64,000 bases of DNA from Azospirillum sp. (GTDB lineage Bacteria > Pseudomonadota > Alphaproteobacteria > Azospirillales > Azospirillaceae), in assembly GCA_016124535.1 (NCBI GenBank), contig WGNK01000017.1, forward strand, positions 62,001 to 126,000, written 5' to 3'. The notes under the pieces are model-generated. The model did not search any database. It saw only the letters and a program-made list of their open reading frames with translations, and was not told the DNA's origin. Below, piece by piece: positions 28,101 to 35,596 of the stretch. The translations under genes were made by a program, and so were the position numbers. Positions within the stretch are counted from its first letter, which is position 1. Each line of letters opens with the position of its first letter.

Positions 28101-31100
28101 TCAGCAACGTCGAGTCGATCCTCGGCGGCGCTTCGGCCGATGTCGTGACCCTGGGTGCGGCAGCGAGCAAAATTTCAGTCGATCTGGGGGCGGGCACCGA
28201 CGAACTGACCCTGTCGAGCGCCGGCAACAACGATCTGACCGTGATCAACGTCGAAACTCTGACCGGCGGCGCCTCGACCGACGTGATCACGCTGGGCGGC
28301 GCCAGCACGATCACCGTCGGCGCGGTCGAAACCGTGGTCGGCAGCAGCGGCGCTGACCTGGTCACCCTCGCCGATGCGGTCACCGGGATGGTGATCGATC
28401 TCGGCTCGGGCAGCGATGTCCTGACCCTGGCCGGCGGCGCCGACAACGCGCTGACCGTGAAGAACGTCGAAACCGTGGTCGGCGGCGACTCGATCGACGT
28501 GGTCACGCTCGGCACCAGCGGCACGATTAATCTGACCGAGGTCGAGACCCTGCTCGGCGGCGGGTCGGCCGATACCGTGACCCTGGCCAGTGCGGCGACC
28601 GGCCTGACCGTGGACCTCGGCGCCGGCAGCGACAAGCTGACGCTGTCCGACAGCGACAACACCGTAACCGTCAGCCAGGTCGAAACCCTGATCGGCGGCA
28701 CCGGCACTGACGAGGTCAGCCTCGGCGACGCCGGCAATACCATCCTGGTCAGCGCGGTCGAAACCCTGACCGGCGGTACCGGCACCGACGTGGTCACCCT
28801 TGGCAAGTCGGACAACACCATCACGGTCAGCGGCATCGAGACCCTGACCGGCGGCGCCTCCGCCGACACCGTGACGCTGGGCGACGCGGTCACCGGGATC
28901 AAGATCGACCTCGCCGTCGGCAATGACACCCTGACCTTGTCCGACGCCGGCGACAACACGCTGACCGTCAGCAATGTCGAGACCCTGATCGGCGGCGACT
29001 CATTCGACGCCGTGACGCTGGGCAACGTCGTCAACTCGGTCACCGTGACCGGGATCGAAAGCCTGACCGGCGGCACCAACGCCGATACCGTCATCCTGGG
29101 CGACGCCGTCACCGGCGCCGAAATCGATCTCGCCGCCGGCAAGGACAGCCTGACCCTGTCGAGCGTCGGCGACAACGAGCTGACCGTCAGCAACGTCGAG
29201 ACCCTGATCGGCGGCGCCTCCGGCGATCTGGTGACCTTGGGGGCGGCGGCAACCGGTGTCTCGGTCAATCTCGGTGCGGGCACCGATCAGCTGACGCTGT
29301 CGGACGCCGGCAACAACGTGTTGACCGTCAGTAATGTCGAGACTCTGATCGGCGGCGCCTCGGCCGATGCGGTCACCCTGGGCAACGCCAGCACCATCAG
29401 CGTCGACCTGGTCGAGACCCTGACCGGCAGTTCCGGCGCCGACGAGGTCACGCTGGCCAATGGCGTGACCGGCATGGTGGTCGATCTCGGCAAGGGCACC
29501 GATACCCTCAACCTGTCGGGGAACGGCGACAACGATCTGACCGTGTCCGGCGTCGAAAACCTGGTCGGCGGCGCTTCGGTCGATGTCGTGACCCTGGGCA
29601 ACGTCGCGGGTACCGTGACGGTGACCGCGGTCGAAAGCCTGATCGGCGGCAGCCAGGCCGACACTGTCATCCTGGCCGACGCGGTCACCGGCGCGGCCAT
29701 CGATCTCGGGGCCGGCAAGGACAGCCTGACCCTGTCAAGCCTCGGCGACAACGAGCTGACCGTCAGCAATGTCGAGACCCTGATCGGCGGCGATTCCGCC
29801 GATGTCGTGGCCCTCGGGGCGGCGGCGACCGGGGTCACGGTCGATCTCGGCTCGGGCACCGACCAGTTGACCCTGTCGGGTGCCGGCAACAACGCGCTGA
29901 CCATCACCAATATCGAGACCGTGATCGGCGGCGCCTCGGTCGACACCGTCACGCTGGGCAGTGCCAGCACGCTGTCGGTGGATTTGGTTGAAACCCTGAT
30001 CGGCAGCACCGGCGCCGACGAGGTCACGCTGGCCAATGGCGTGACCGGCATGGTGGTCGATCTCGGCAAGGGCACCGACACTTTGACCCTGTCGGACAAC
30101 GGCGACAACGCGCTGACCGTCACCGGCGTCGAAACCCTGGTCGGCGGCGCCTCCACCGATGTCGTCACGCTGGGCAATACCGCCGGGACGGTGACCGTGA
30201 GTGCGGTCGAAAGCCTGACCGGCGGCAGCCAGGCCGACACCGTCATCCTGGGTGACGCGGTCACCGGGGCCGAGATTGATCTTGCTGCCGGCACCGACTC
30301 GTTGACGCTGTCCAGTGCCGGCGACAACGAACTGACCGTGAGCAACGTCGAGACTCTGATCGGCGGCGCTTCGGCCGATGTGGTGACCCTGGGCAGTGCG
30401 GCGAGCAAGAATTCGGTCGATCTCGGCGCAGGCATCGACCAGCTGACGCTGTCCGGCGCCGGCAACAACACCCTGACCGTGAGCAATGTCGAGACCCTGG
30501 TCGGCGGTGCCTCCACCGATCTGGTGACCTTGGGCGCCGCCGGTACCGTGGCGGTGGACCTGGTCGAGAGCCTGATCGGCAGCACTGGCGCCGACGTGGT
30601 CACCCTGAGCGATGCCGTCACCGGCATGGTGGTCAATCTCGGTTCGGGCTCCGACAGCCTGACCCTTTCGGACAACGGCGACAACGCGCTGACCATCAGC
30701 AATGTTGAGACCCTGGTCGGCGGCGCCTCAACCGATGTGGTCACGCTCGGTGCCAGCGGCACCATCGCGGTGACCGAGGTCGAGACCCTGCTCGGCGGCA
30801 GCTCCGCCGATACCATCACCCTCTCCACCGCCGCGACCGGCCTGGTGGTTGATCTCGCCGGGGGCGCCGATAAACTGGTGCTGTCCGACGCCGACAACAC
30901 CGTGACCGTGAACAACATTGAGAGCGTAGTCGGCGGCACCGGTGCCGACGAGCTGACGCTCGGGGACGGCGGCAACTCGGTAACCATCTCGGCGATCGAG
31001 ACCGTGACCGGCGGCACCGGCACCGATGTCGTCACCCTGGGCAGCGCGACCAGCGCTCTGGACATCAGCGAAGTCGAGACCCTGATCGGCAGTGCCTCGG

Positions 31101-34100
31101 CGGATACCATCACCCTGACCAATGCCGTCACCGGCATGGTGATCAACCTCGCGGGCGGCAACGACTCGCTGACCCTGTCGGACGCAGGCGACAACACGCT
31201 GACCGTCAGCAACATCGAAACCCTGGTCGGTGGCGCCTCCACCGATGTCGTGACGCTGGGCAACTTCGCCAGCACGATCACGGTCAGCGCGGTCGAATCG
31301 CTGATCGGCGGCAGTGCCAGCGACAGCGTGGTCCTGGGCGACGCCGTCACCGGCGGCGAGATCGACCTGGGCGCCGGCAAGGACGCGCTGACGCTGTCGA
31401 GCGCCGGCGACAACGAACTGACTGTGAGTAATGTCGAGTCGATCGTCGGCGGCGATTCGGCCGATCTGGTGACGCTGGGTGCCGCGGTGACCGGCATTAC
31501 GATCAACCTCGGTGCGGGCACCGACGAGCTCACTCTGTCGGATGCCGGCGACAACGCGCTGACCGTGAGCAATGTCGAGACCCTGACCGGCGGCGCCTCG
31601 GTCGATGTCGTCACGCTGGGCGGTGCCAGCACGATCACCGTCGATGCGGTCGAGACTCTGGTCGGCAGCACCGCGGCCGACGAGGTCACTTTGGCCGATG
31701 CCGTGACCGGCATGGTGGTCGACCTCGGCAAGGGCAGCGATACCCTGACCCTGTCGAGTGCCGGCGACAACGACGTGACCGTGTCCGGCGTCGAAACCCT
31801 GGTCGGCGGTGATTCCGCCGATGCCGTCACCTTGGGCAATGTCGCCGGCACCGTCACGGTGACCGGGGTCGAGAGCCTGACCGGCGGCAGCCAGAGCGAT
31901 GTCGTCATCCTCGGCGACGCCGTCACCGGCGCCGAGATCGACCTTGCCGCCGGCAAGGACAGCCTGACGCTGTCCAGCGCCGGGGACAACGAGCTGACCA
32001 TCAGCAACGTTGAATCGATCGTCGGCGGCGACTCTGCCGACCTGGTGACTTTGGGAACCGCGGCAAGCGGCGTGACGGTCGATCTGGGGGCCGGCACCGA
32101 CGAGCTGACGCTCTCGGGCGGTGGCAACAACCTGCTTACCGTCAGCCATGTCGAGACCCTGACCGGCGGTGCCTCGGTCGATACCGTGACGCTGGGCAGT
32201 GCCGGAACGATCACCGTGGATGCGGTGGAGACCCTGACCGGCAGTGCCGGCGTCGATGATGTCACCCTGGCCGATGCCGTAACCGGCATGGTGGTCAATC
32301 TCGGGCTCGGCAGCGATATCCTGACCCTGTCCGACAACGGCGACAACGCGGTCACCGTGAGCGGTGTCGAATCGGTGGTCGGTGGTGCTTCGACCGACGT
32401 GGTGACGCTGGGCGCCAGCGGCACCATCGACGTGACCGATGTCGAAACTCTGCTCGGCAGCAATGCCGCCGACAGCGTGACGCTCGGCAGTGCCGCCACC
32501 GGCATTACGGTCGACCTCGGTTCGGGCACCGACAAGCTGACGCTGTCCGACAGCGACAACACCGTGACGGTCAGCCATATCGAATCCCTGATCGGCGGCA
32601 CCGGCACCGACGAGGTCACGCTCGGCGACGGCGGCAACTCGATGGTGGTGGTTGCGGTGGAAAGCATCACCGGCGGTACCGGCACCGACACCATCGTTCT
32701 GACCAACATCGCCAATACCGTGACGCTGAGCGGCGTCGAAACCCTGACCGGCGGCTCATCGGCCGATACCATCACACTCGGCGATGCCACCACCGGAATG
32801 TTGGTCAATCTCGGCCTCGGCAACGACCAGTTGACGCTGTCCGACGCCGGCGACAACGCGCTGACGATCAGCGGCGTCGAGACCCTGATCGGCGGCGCCT
32901 CCGCCGATGCGATCACCTTGGCCAATACCGGCAATACCGTGACGGTGACCGGGATCGAGACTCTGCTCGGCGGCAGCGGCTCCGATATCGTGACCCTGAG
33001 CGATGCCGTCACCGGCATGACGATCGATCTCGGCGCCGGCAAGGACAAGCTGACGCTGTCGGCGGCCGGCGACAACGAACTGACCATCACCAATGTCGAA
33101 ACCCTGATCGGCAGTGCCTCGGCCGACCTGGTCACCCTCGGCAATGCGGTCACCGGCGTGATCGTCGATCTCGGGGCCGGCAGCGACCAGCTGACGCTGT
33201 CGAGCACCGGCAACAACACGCTGACGGTCAGCAATATCGAAACGCTGATCGGCGGGGCCTCGACAGATCTGGTGGTGCTGGGCAACGCCAACACCGTGAC
33301 GGTCGATCTGGTCGAGACTCTGACCGGCAATGCCTCGCCCAACGTGGTGACCCTGGCTCATGCCGTCACCGGCATGACGGTCAATCTCGCGGTCGGCAAC
33401 GACAGCCTGATCCTGGCCGACGACGGCGACAACAGCGTGACCATCTCCGGCGTCGAGACCGTGACCGGCGGCGATTCGACCGATGTCGTGACCCTGGCCG
33501 GCAGCGCCACGGTCAACGTCACCGATGTCGAGACCCTGCTGGGCAGCAGCAAGGCCGATCTGGTCAGTCTGACCGCGGCGGCGACCGGCCTTACCGTCAA
33601 TCTCGGCGCGGGTGCGGATAAGCTGCTGCTGTCCAACAGCGACAACACCATCACCATCGGCAACGTCGAGACCGTGATCGGCGGCACCGGAGCGGATCAG
33701 GTGACCCTGGTCGATGCCGGCAACACCGTGACCGTGACCGGGGTGGAAACCCTGATCGGCGGCACCGGCACCGATCTGGTTACCCTCGGCTCGGCGGTCA
33801 ATACCGTCACCGTCACCGGCATCGAGACCCTGCTCGGCGGCGCCAAGAACGATACCATCACGCTGGGTGAGGCCGTCACCGGCGTGACGGTCAATCTCTC
33901 GGCGGGCACCGACACGCTGATCCTCTCCGATGCCGGCGACAACACGCTGACCGTCGGTGCGGTGGAAATCCTTCAGGGCGGCGATTCGACCGACGTGGTC
34001 ACGCTGGCCAACGTCGCCAACGTCATGACCGTCAGCGATGTCGAGACCCTGATCGGCGGCACCATGGCCGACAAGGTCACGCTCGACACCGCGGTAACCG

Positions 34101-35467
34101 CGATGGTCATCGATCTCGGCGGCAACAAGGATATCCTGTCCTTGTCCGGCGCCGGCGACAACACGCTGACGATTGCCAACGTCGAAACCCTGTTCGGCGG
34201 CGCCAGCACCGACCTGGTCGTCCTCGGCGACAGCGGCAATACCGTGACCGTGACCGGGATCGAGACTCTGACCGGTGGTACCGGCAGTGACATCGTCACC
34301 CTGGCAACCGCGGTGACCGGGATGGAGATCGACCTCGGTGCGGGGACCGACACCCTGACGCTGGGCAAGGGACCCAATACCCTGACCGTGGCCGGGGTGG
34401 AATCCCTGATCGGTGGCGCTTCGGCCGACGTGGTGACTTTGGGCGATGCGGTCACCGGCATGTCGGTCAATCTCGGGGCTGGCAGCGACAAGCTGATGCT
34501 GTCCGATGCCGGAGACAATTCGCTCACGGTGTCGGGGGTTGAAACCCTGATCGGTGGTGACTCGATTGACTCGGTGACGCTGGCGGCGGGCGGCAATTCG
34601 ATCACGCTGAGCGGCATCGAGACGTTGACCGGCGGCTCGGGCAACGATCTGGTGACCTTCAACACCCAGGTTACCGGGATCTCGATCGACCTGGCCGGGG
34701 GGAATGACAAGCTCACCCTGGGCAGCTTCGCCAACAACCTGACCGCCAGCAATGTCGAGACCATCATCGGTGGTGTCAGTTCCGATGACGTGACCCTGGG
34801 CGCCGCGATGACCTCCGGTCTGGTCGATCTCGGCTTCGGCAGCGACAGCCTGACGCTCGGCAACTTCACCAATGCCCTGACGATCAAGAACGTTGAGACG
34901 ATCATCGGCGGTTCGGGCAATGACACCATCACCCTGGGTTCCGGGCTCCATGGCTCGATCGACCTGGGCGGCGGCGTCAACAAGCTGACCCTGGCGACCG
35001 CGGCCTCCAACGACATCACGGTGTCCAACGTCGCCACCGTGATCGGCGGTAATGCCGGGGATTCGATCCATGTCGGATCGGCCACCGCGACCACCATCGT
35101 CGCCGGCTCCGGCAATGACTTCATCGAAGGCGGCGACGGTGCCGACCGCATCACCACCGGCGCCGGCTCTGATCTGATCCAGTACTCGGCGATCGCGCAA
35201 TCGACCGGGGCGGGGACCGGCGACACCATCACCGACTTCAGCACCGCCAGCGACACCGTCTACTTCAACGGCCTGCTGACCGGCAGCGCCCATTTCAACA
35301 CCAATGGCGCGTTCAGCGGCGGCGGCGACTCTTCGGCCTACTTCGACAATTCGTCCAAGGTGCTGCACGTCGATACCACCGGCGACGGCGGCGAGGATAT
35401 GCAGGTCACTCTGACCGGCGTCAGTGGGACCTCGCTGTCGGAAGCCAACTTCGTGTGGACTTCCTGA
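25163..35467 (+). CDS. Giant beta-strand-repeat protein with RTX-like C-terminus, predicted type I secretion substrate
   Basis: This 3434-residue protein starts at ATG 25163 without a signal peptide. After a 16-residue cap it consists of about 90 short repeats of the form VETLxGGxxxDxVTLG, some extended by xAVTGxxVDLGxGxDxLTLSxxGDNxLTVSN. Units are 25, 26, 46 or 47 residues and are grouped into a 192-residue block (26+47+47+25+47), present ten times, and a 170-residue block (25+46+26+26+47), present five times. The lead segment at residues 17-162 is a truncated copy of the 170 block. GGxGxDx-type motifs resemble RTX repeats. Residues about 3310-3340 hold three tight RTX-like motifs, and the last ~95 residues resemble type I secretion C-termini. 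I see no cysteine and a single tryptophan near the end. A very long secreted or surface beta-solenoid, perhaps an adhesin or surface layer, is inferred. ABC and HlyD genes follow. Confidence 0.9.
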   Translation: MPITLGNSPNSITIGGFDTLISGSAADYITVADAVTGVEVDLGGGKDNLVLSSAGDNSLTVINVETLTGGASTDVVTLGDTDNTITISGIEALTGGTGTDIVTLGKAGNTVTVSAVESLIGGASVDVVTLATGVTGAIVDLGGGADKLILADGDDNSLTISGVETLVGGAAVDVVTLGNASNTITVSDIDTLTGGASSDLVTLGGAVTGMVVDLAGGKDKLTLSGAGDNELTVSNTETVVGGASADVVVFGAAISGAAVDLGGGADKLTLSGAGDNVATVSNVETLSGGASADTITLGTAGTITIDGVETLTGSTGGDVVTLGDAVAGMKVDLGKGTDQLTLSDAGDNTLTVSNVETIIGGASVDVVTLGDTANTVAVTGIETLTGGKSTDIVSVTDAVTGAVIDLGSGADKLTLSSAGDNELTVSNVETLVGGASADLVTLGSAANKVAVDLGAGIDELTLSSAGNNTLTVSNVETLTGGASTDSVTLGSAGTITIDAVESLTGSSGADVVTLADAVTGMQINLGLGTDQLTLSGNGDNSLTVSGVETLTGGASVDVVTLGAGGGTIAVTDVETLLGGSTVDKVSLTTAATGMTVDLGGGADALALSNSDNTVTVAQVETLTGGTGTDEVTLGDAGNTMTISGVETLTGGTGTDAVTLGNAGNTITVTAVETLTGGTSADAVTLGDAVTGAKIDLAAGNDTLTLSDAGDNTLTVSNVETLIGGDSIDTVTLGNVANSVTVTGVETLTGGSLADTVVLGDAVTGAQIDLAGGKDSLTLSGTGDNDLTVSNVESLVGGASADVVVLGTAVTGASVDLGAGTDQLTLSGGGNNALTVTNVETLTGGASTDVVTLGSASTITVDAVETLTGSSAADEVTLADAVTGMSVDLGKGADILTLSSGGDNTLTVTGVETLVGGDSADAVTLGNAAGTVTVTGVESLTGGTLNDTVILGDAVTGGEIDLAGGKDSLTLSSAGDNELTVSNVESILGGASADVVTLGAAASKISVDLGAGTDELTLSSAGNNDLTVINVETLTGGASTDVITLGGASTITVGAVETVVGSSGADLVTLADAVTGMVIDLGSGSDVLTLAGGADNALTVKNVETVVGGDSIDVVTLGTSGTINLTEVETLLGGGSADTVTLASAATGLTVDLGAGSDKLTLSDSDNTVTVSQVETLIGGTGTDEVSLGDAGNTILVSAVETLTGGTGTDVVTLGKSDNTITVSGIETLTGGASADTVTLGDAVTGIKIDLAVGNDTLTLSDAGDNTLTVSNVETLIGGDSFDAVTLGNVVNSVTVTGIESLTGGTNADTVILGDAVTGAEIDLAAGKDSLTLSSVGDNELTVSNVETLIGGASGDLVTLGAAATGVSVNLGAGTDQLTLSDAGNNVLTVSNVETLIGGASADAVTLGNASTISVDLVETLTGSSGADEVTLANGVTGMVVDLGKGTDTLNLSGNGDNDLTVSGVENLVGGASVDVVTLGNVAGTVTVTAVESLIGGSQADTVILADAVTGAAIDLGAGKDSLTLSSLGDNELTVSNVETLIGGDSADVVALGAAATGVTVDLGSGTDQLTLSGAGNNALTITNIETVIGGASVDTVTLGSASTLSVDLVETLIGSTGADEVTLANGVTGMVVDLGKGTDTLTLSDNGDNALTVTGVETLVGGASTDVVTLGNTAGTVTVSAVESLTGGSQADTVILGDAVTGAEIDLAAGTDSLTLSSAGDNELTVSNVETLIGGASADVVTLGSAASKNSVDLGAGIDQLTLSGAGNNTLTVSNVETLVGGASTDLVTLGAAGTVAVDLVESLIGSTGADVVTLSDAVTGMVVNLGSGSDSLTLSDNGDNALTISNVETLVGGASTDVVTLGASGTIAVTEVETLLGGSSADTITLSTAATGLVVDLAGGADKLVLSDADNTVTVNNIESVVGGTGADELTLGDGGNSVTISAIETVTGGTGTDVVTLGSATSALDISEVETLIGSASADTITLTNAVTGMVINLAGGNDSLTLSDAGDNTLTVSNIETLVGGASTDVVTLGNFASTITVSAVESLIGGSASDSVVLGDAVTGGEIDLGAGKDALTLSSAGDNELTVSNVESIVGGDSADLVTLGAAVTGITINLGAGTDELTLSDAGDNALTVSNVETLTGGASVDVVTLGGASTITVDAVETLVGSTAADEVTLADAVTGMVVDLGKGSDTLTLSSAGDNDVTVSGVETLVGGDSADAVTLGNVAGTVTVTGVESLTGGSQSDVVILGDAVTGAEIDLAAGKDSLTLSSAGDNELTISNVESIVGGDSADLVTLGTAASGVTVDLGAGTDELTLSGGGNNLLTVSHVETLTGGASVDTVTLGSAGTITVDAVETLTGSAGVDDVTLADAVTGMVVNLGLGSDILTLSDNGDNAVTVSGVESVVGGASTDVVTLGASGTIDVTDVETLLGSNAADSVTLGSAATGITVDLGSGTDKLTLSDSDNTVTVSHIESLIGGTGTDEVTLGDGGNSMVVVAVESITGGTGTDTIVLTNIANTVTLSGVETLTGGSSADTITLGDATTGMLVNLGLGNDQLTLSDAGDNALTISGVETLIGGASADAITLANTGNTVTVTGIETLLGGSGSDIVTLSDAVTGMTIDLGAGKDKLTLSAAGDNELTITNVETLIGSASADLVTLGNAVTGVIVDLGAGSDQLTLSSTGNNTLTVSNIETLIGGASTDLVVLGNANTVTVDLVETLTGNASPNVVTLAHAVTGMTVNLAVGNDSLILADDGDNSVTISGVETVTGGDSTDVVTLAGSATVNVTDVETLLGSSKADLVSLTAAATGLTVNLGAGADKLLLSNSDNTITIGNVETVIGGTGADQVTLVDAGNTVTVTGVETLIGGTGTDLVTLGSAVNTVTVTGIETLLGGAKNDTITLGEAVTGVTVNLSAGTDTLILSDAGDNTLTVGAVEILQGGDSTDVVTLANVANVMTVSDVETLIGGTMADKVTLDTAVTAMVIDLGGNKDILSLSGAGDNTLTIANVETLFGGASTDLVVLGDSGNTVTVTGIETLTGGTGSDIVTLATAVTGMEIDLGAGTDTLTLGKGPNTLTVAGVESLIGGASADVVTLGDAVTGMSVNLGAGSDKLMLSDAGDNSLTVSGVETLIGGDSIDSVTLAAGGNSITLSGIETLTGGSGNDLVTFNTQVTGISIDLAGGNDKLTLGSFANNLTASNVETIIGGVSSDDVTLGAAMTSGLVDLGFGSDSLTLGNFTNALTIKNVETIIGGSGNDTITLGSGLHGSIDLGGGVNKLTLATAASNDITVSNVATVIGGNAGDSIHVGSATATTIVAGSGNDFIEGGDGADRITTGAGSDLIQYSAIAQSTGAGTGDTITDFSTASDTVYFNGLLTGSAHFNTNGAFSGGGDSSAYFDNSSKVLHVDTTGDGGEDMQVTLTGVSGTSLSEANFVWTS
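25649..26800 (+). repeat. 192-residue block, copies 1-2 (2 x 576 bp)
   Basis: Two tandem 576-bp coding repeats, each encoding sub-units of 26, 47, 47, 25 and 47 residues. They follow a 146-residue lead segment that matches the last four sub-units of the 170-residue block. Confidence 0.88.
26801..27313 (+). repeat. 170-residue block, copy 1 (171 residues here)
   Basis: The sub-units are 26, 46, 26, 26 and 47 residues; the first is one residue longer than in later copies (AGGGT instead of ASGT). The marker GGTGTDEVTLG begins the third sub-unit, whose first codon is at 27017. Confidence 0.85.
27314..28465 (+). repeat. 192-residue block, copies 3-4
   Basis: Two tandem 576-bp units with boundaries at 27314 and 27890, in the same order of sub-units (26, 47, 47, 25, 47). 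Confidence 0.88.
28466..28975 (+). repeat. 170-residue block, copy 2
   Basis: A 510-bp unit encoding sub-units of 25, 46, 26, 26 and 47 residues. Its marker sub-unit starts at 28679, exactly 1662 bp after that of copy 1. Confidence 0.88.
28976..30703 (+). repeat. 192-residue block, copies 5-7
   Basis: This is the only run of three tandem 576-bp units, with boundaries at 28976, 29552 and 30128. The three look especially similar to each other (shared ITLG/LANGV and SVDLVETL variants), which suggests a late internal duplication. Confidence 0.88.
30704..31213 (+). repeat. 170-residue block, copy 3
   Basis: A 510-bp unit; its marker sub-unit starts at 30917, 2238 bp after the previous one, as expected for three intervening 192-residue blocks. 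Confidence 0.88.
31214..32365 (+). repeat. 192-residue block, copies 8-9
   Basis: Two tandem 576-bp units with boundaries at 31214 and 31790. Confidence 0.88.
32366..32875 (+). repeat. 170-residue block, copy 4
   Basis: A 510-bp unit; its marker sub-unit starts at 32579, again exactly 1662 bp after the previous marker. Confidence 0.88.
32876..33451 (+). repeat. 192-residue block, copy 10 (single)
   Basis: A single 576-bp unit, more diverged than the others (for example NASPNVVTLAHAV in its last sub-unit). Confidence 0.85.
33452..33961 (+). repeat. 170-residue block, copy 5
   Basis: A 510-bp unit; its marker sub-unit starts at 33665, 1086 bp after the previous one. After it the regular block order breaks down into about ten irregular sub-units before the RTX-like end. 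Confidence 0.86.
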
Positions 35468-35479
35468 GCGAAGCGCAAA

Positions 35480-35518
35480 ACCGGGCGGGTGCCCCAAGCG
35501 GCACCCGCCCGGTGTTTT
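35480..35518 (+). terminator. Strong intrinsic terminator after the giant gene
   Basis: A perfect 14-bp stem, ACCGGGCGGGTGCC paired with its complement, has a six-base loop and is followed by GTTTT. It begins 12 bases after the giant gene stop and lies before the ABC transporter gene. It should separate the very high-output substrate message from the transporter message, or let only a fraction read through. Confidence 0.9.
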
Positions 35519-35596
35519 ATGGCCGGGCCGGTTTGACCTTGGGGCCTGGTCTGCTATTCTCTTTTTCTCGGAAAAAAACGGCGGCTGGCTGATCTC

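Noticed and set aside
25163..35467. CRISPR array or satellite DNA
   Set aside because: The repeats are in frame, code for protein, vary in sequence and have no unique spacers of constant size.
25163..35467. LapA-type retained adhesin
   Set aside because: There is no N-terminal retention module and no LapD/LapG genes nearby; only the secretion C-terminus and repeats are seen.
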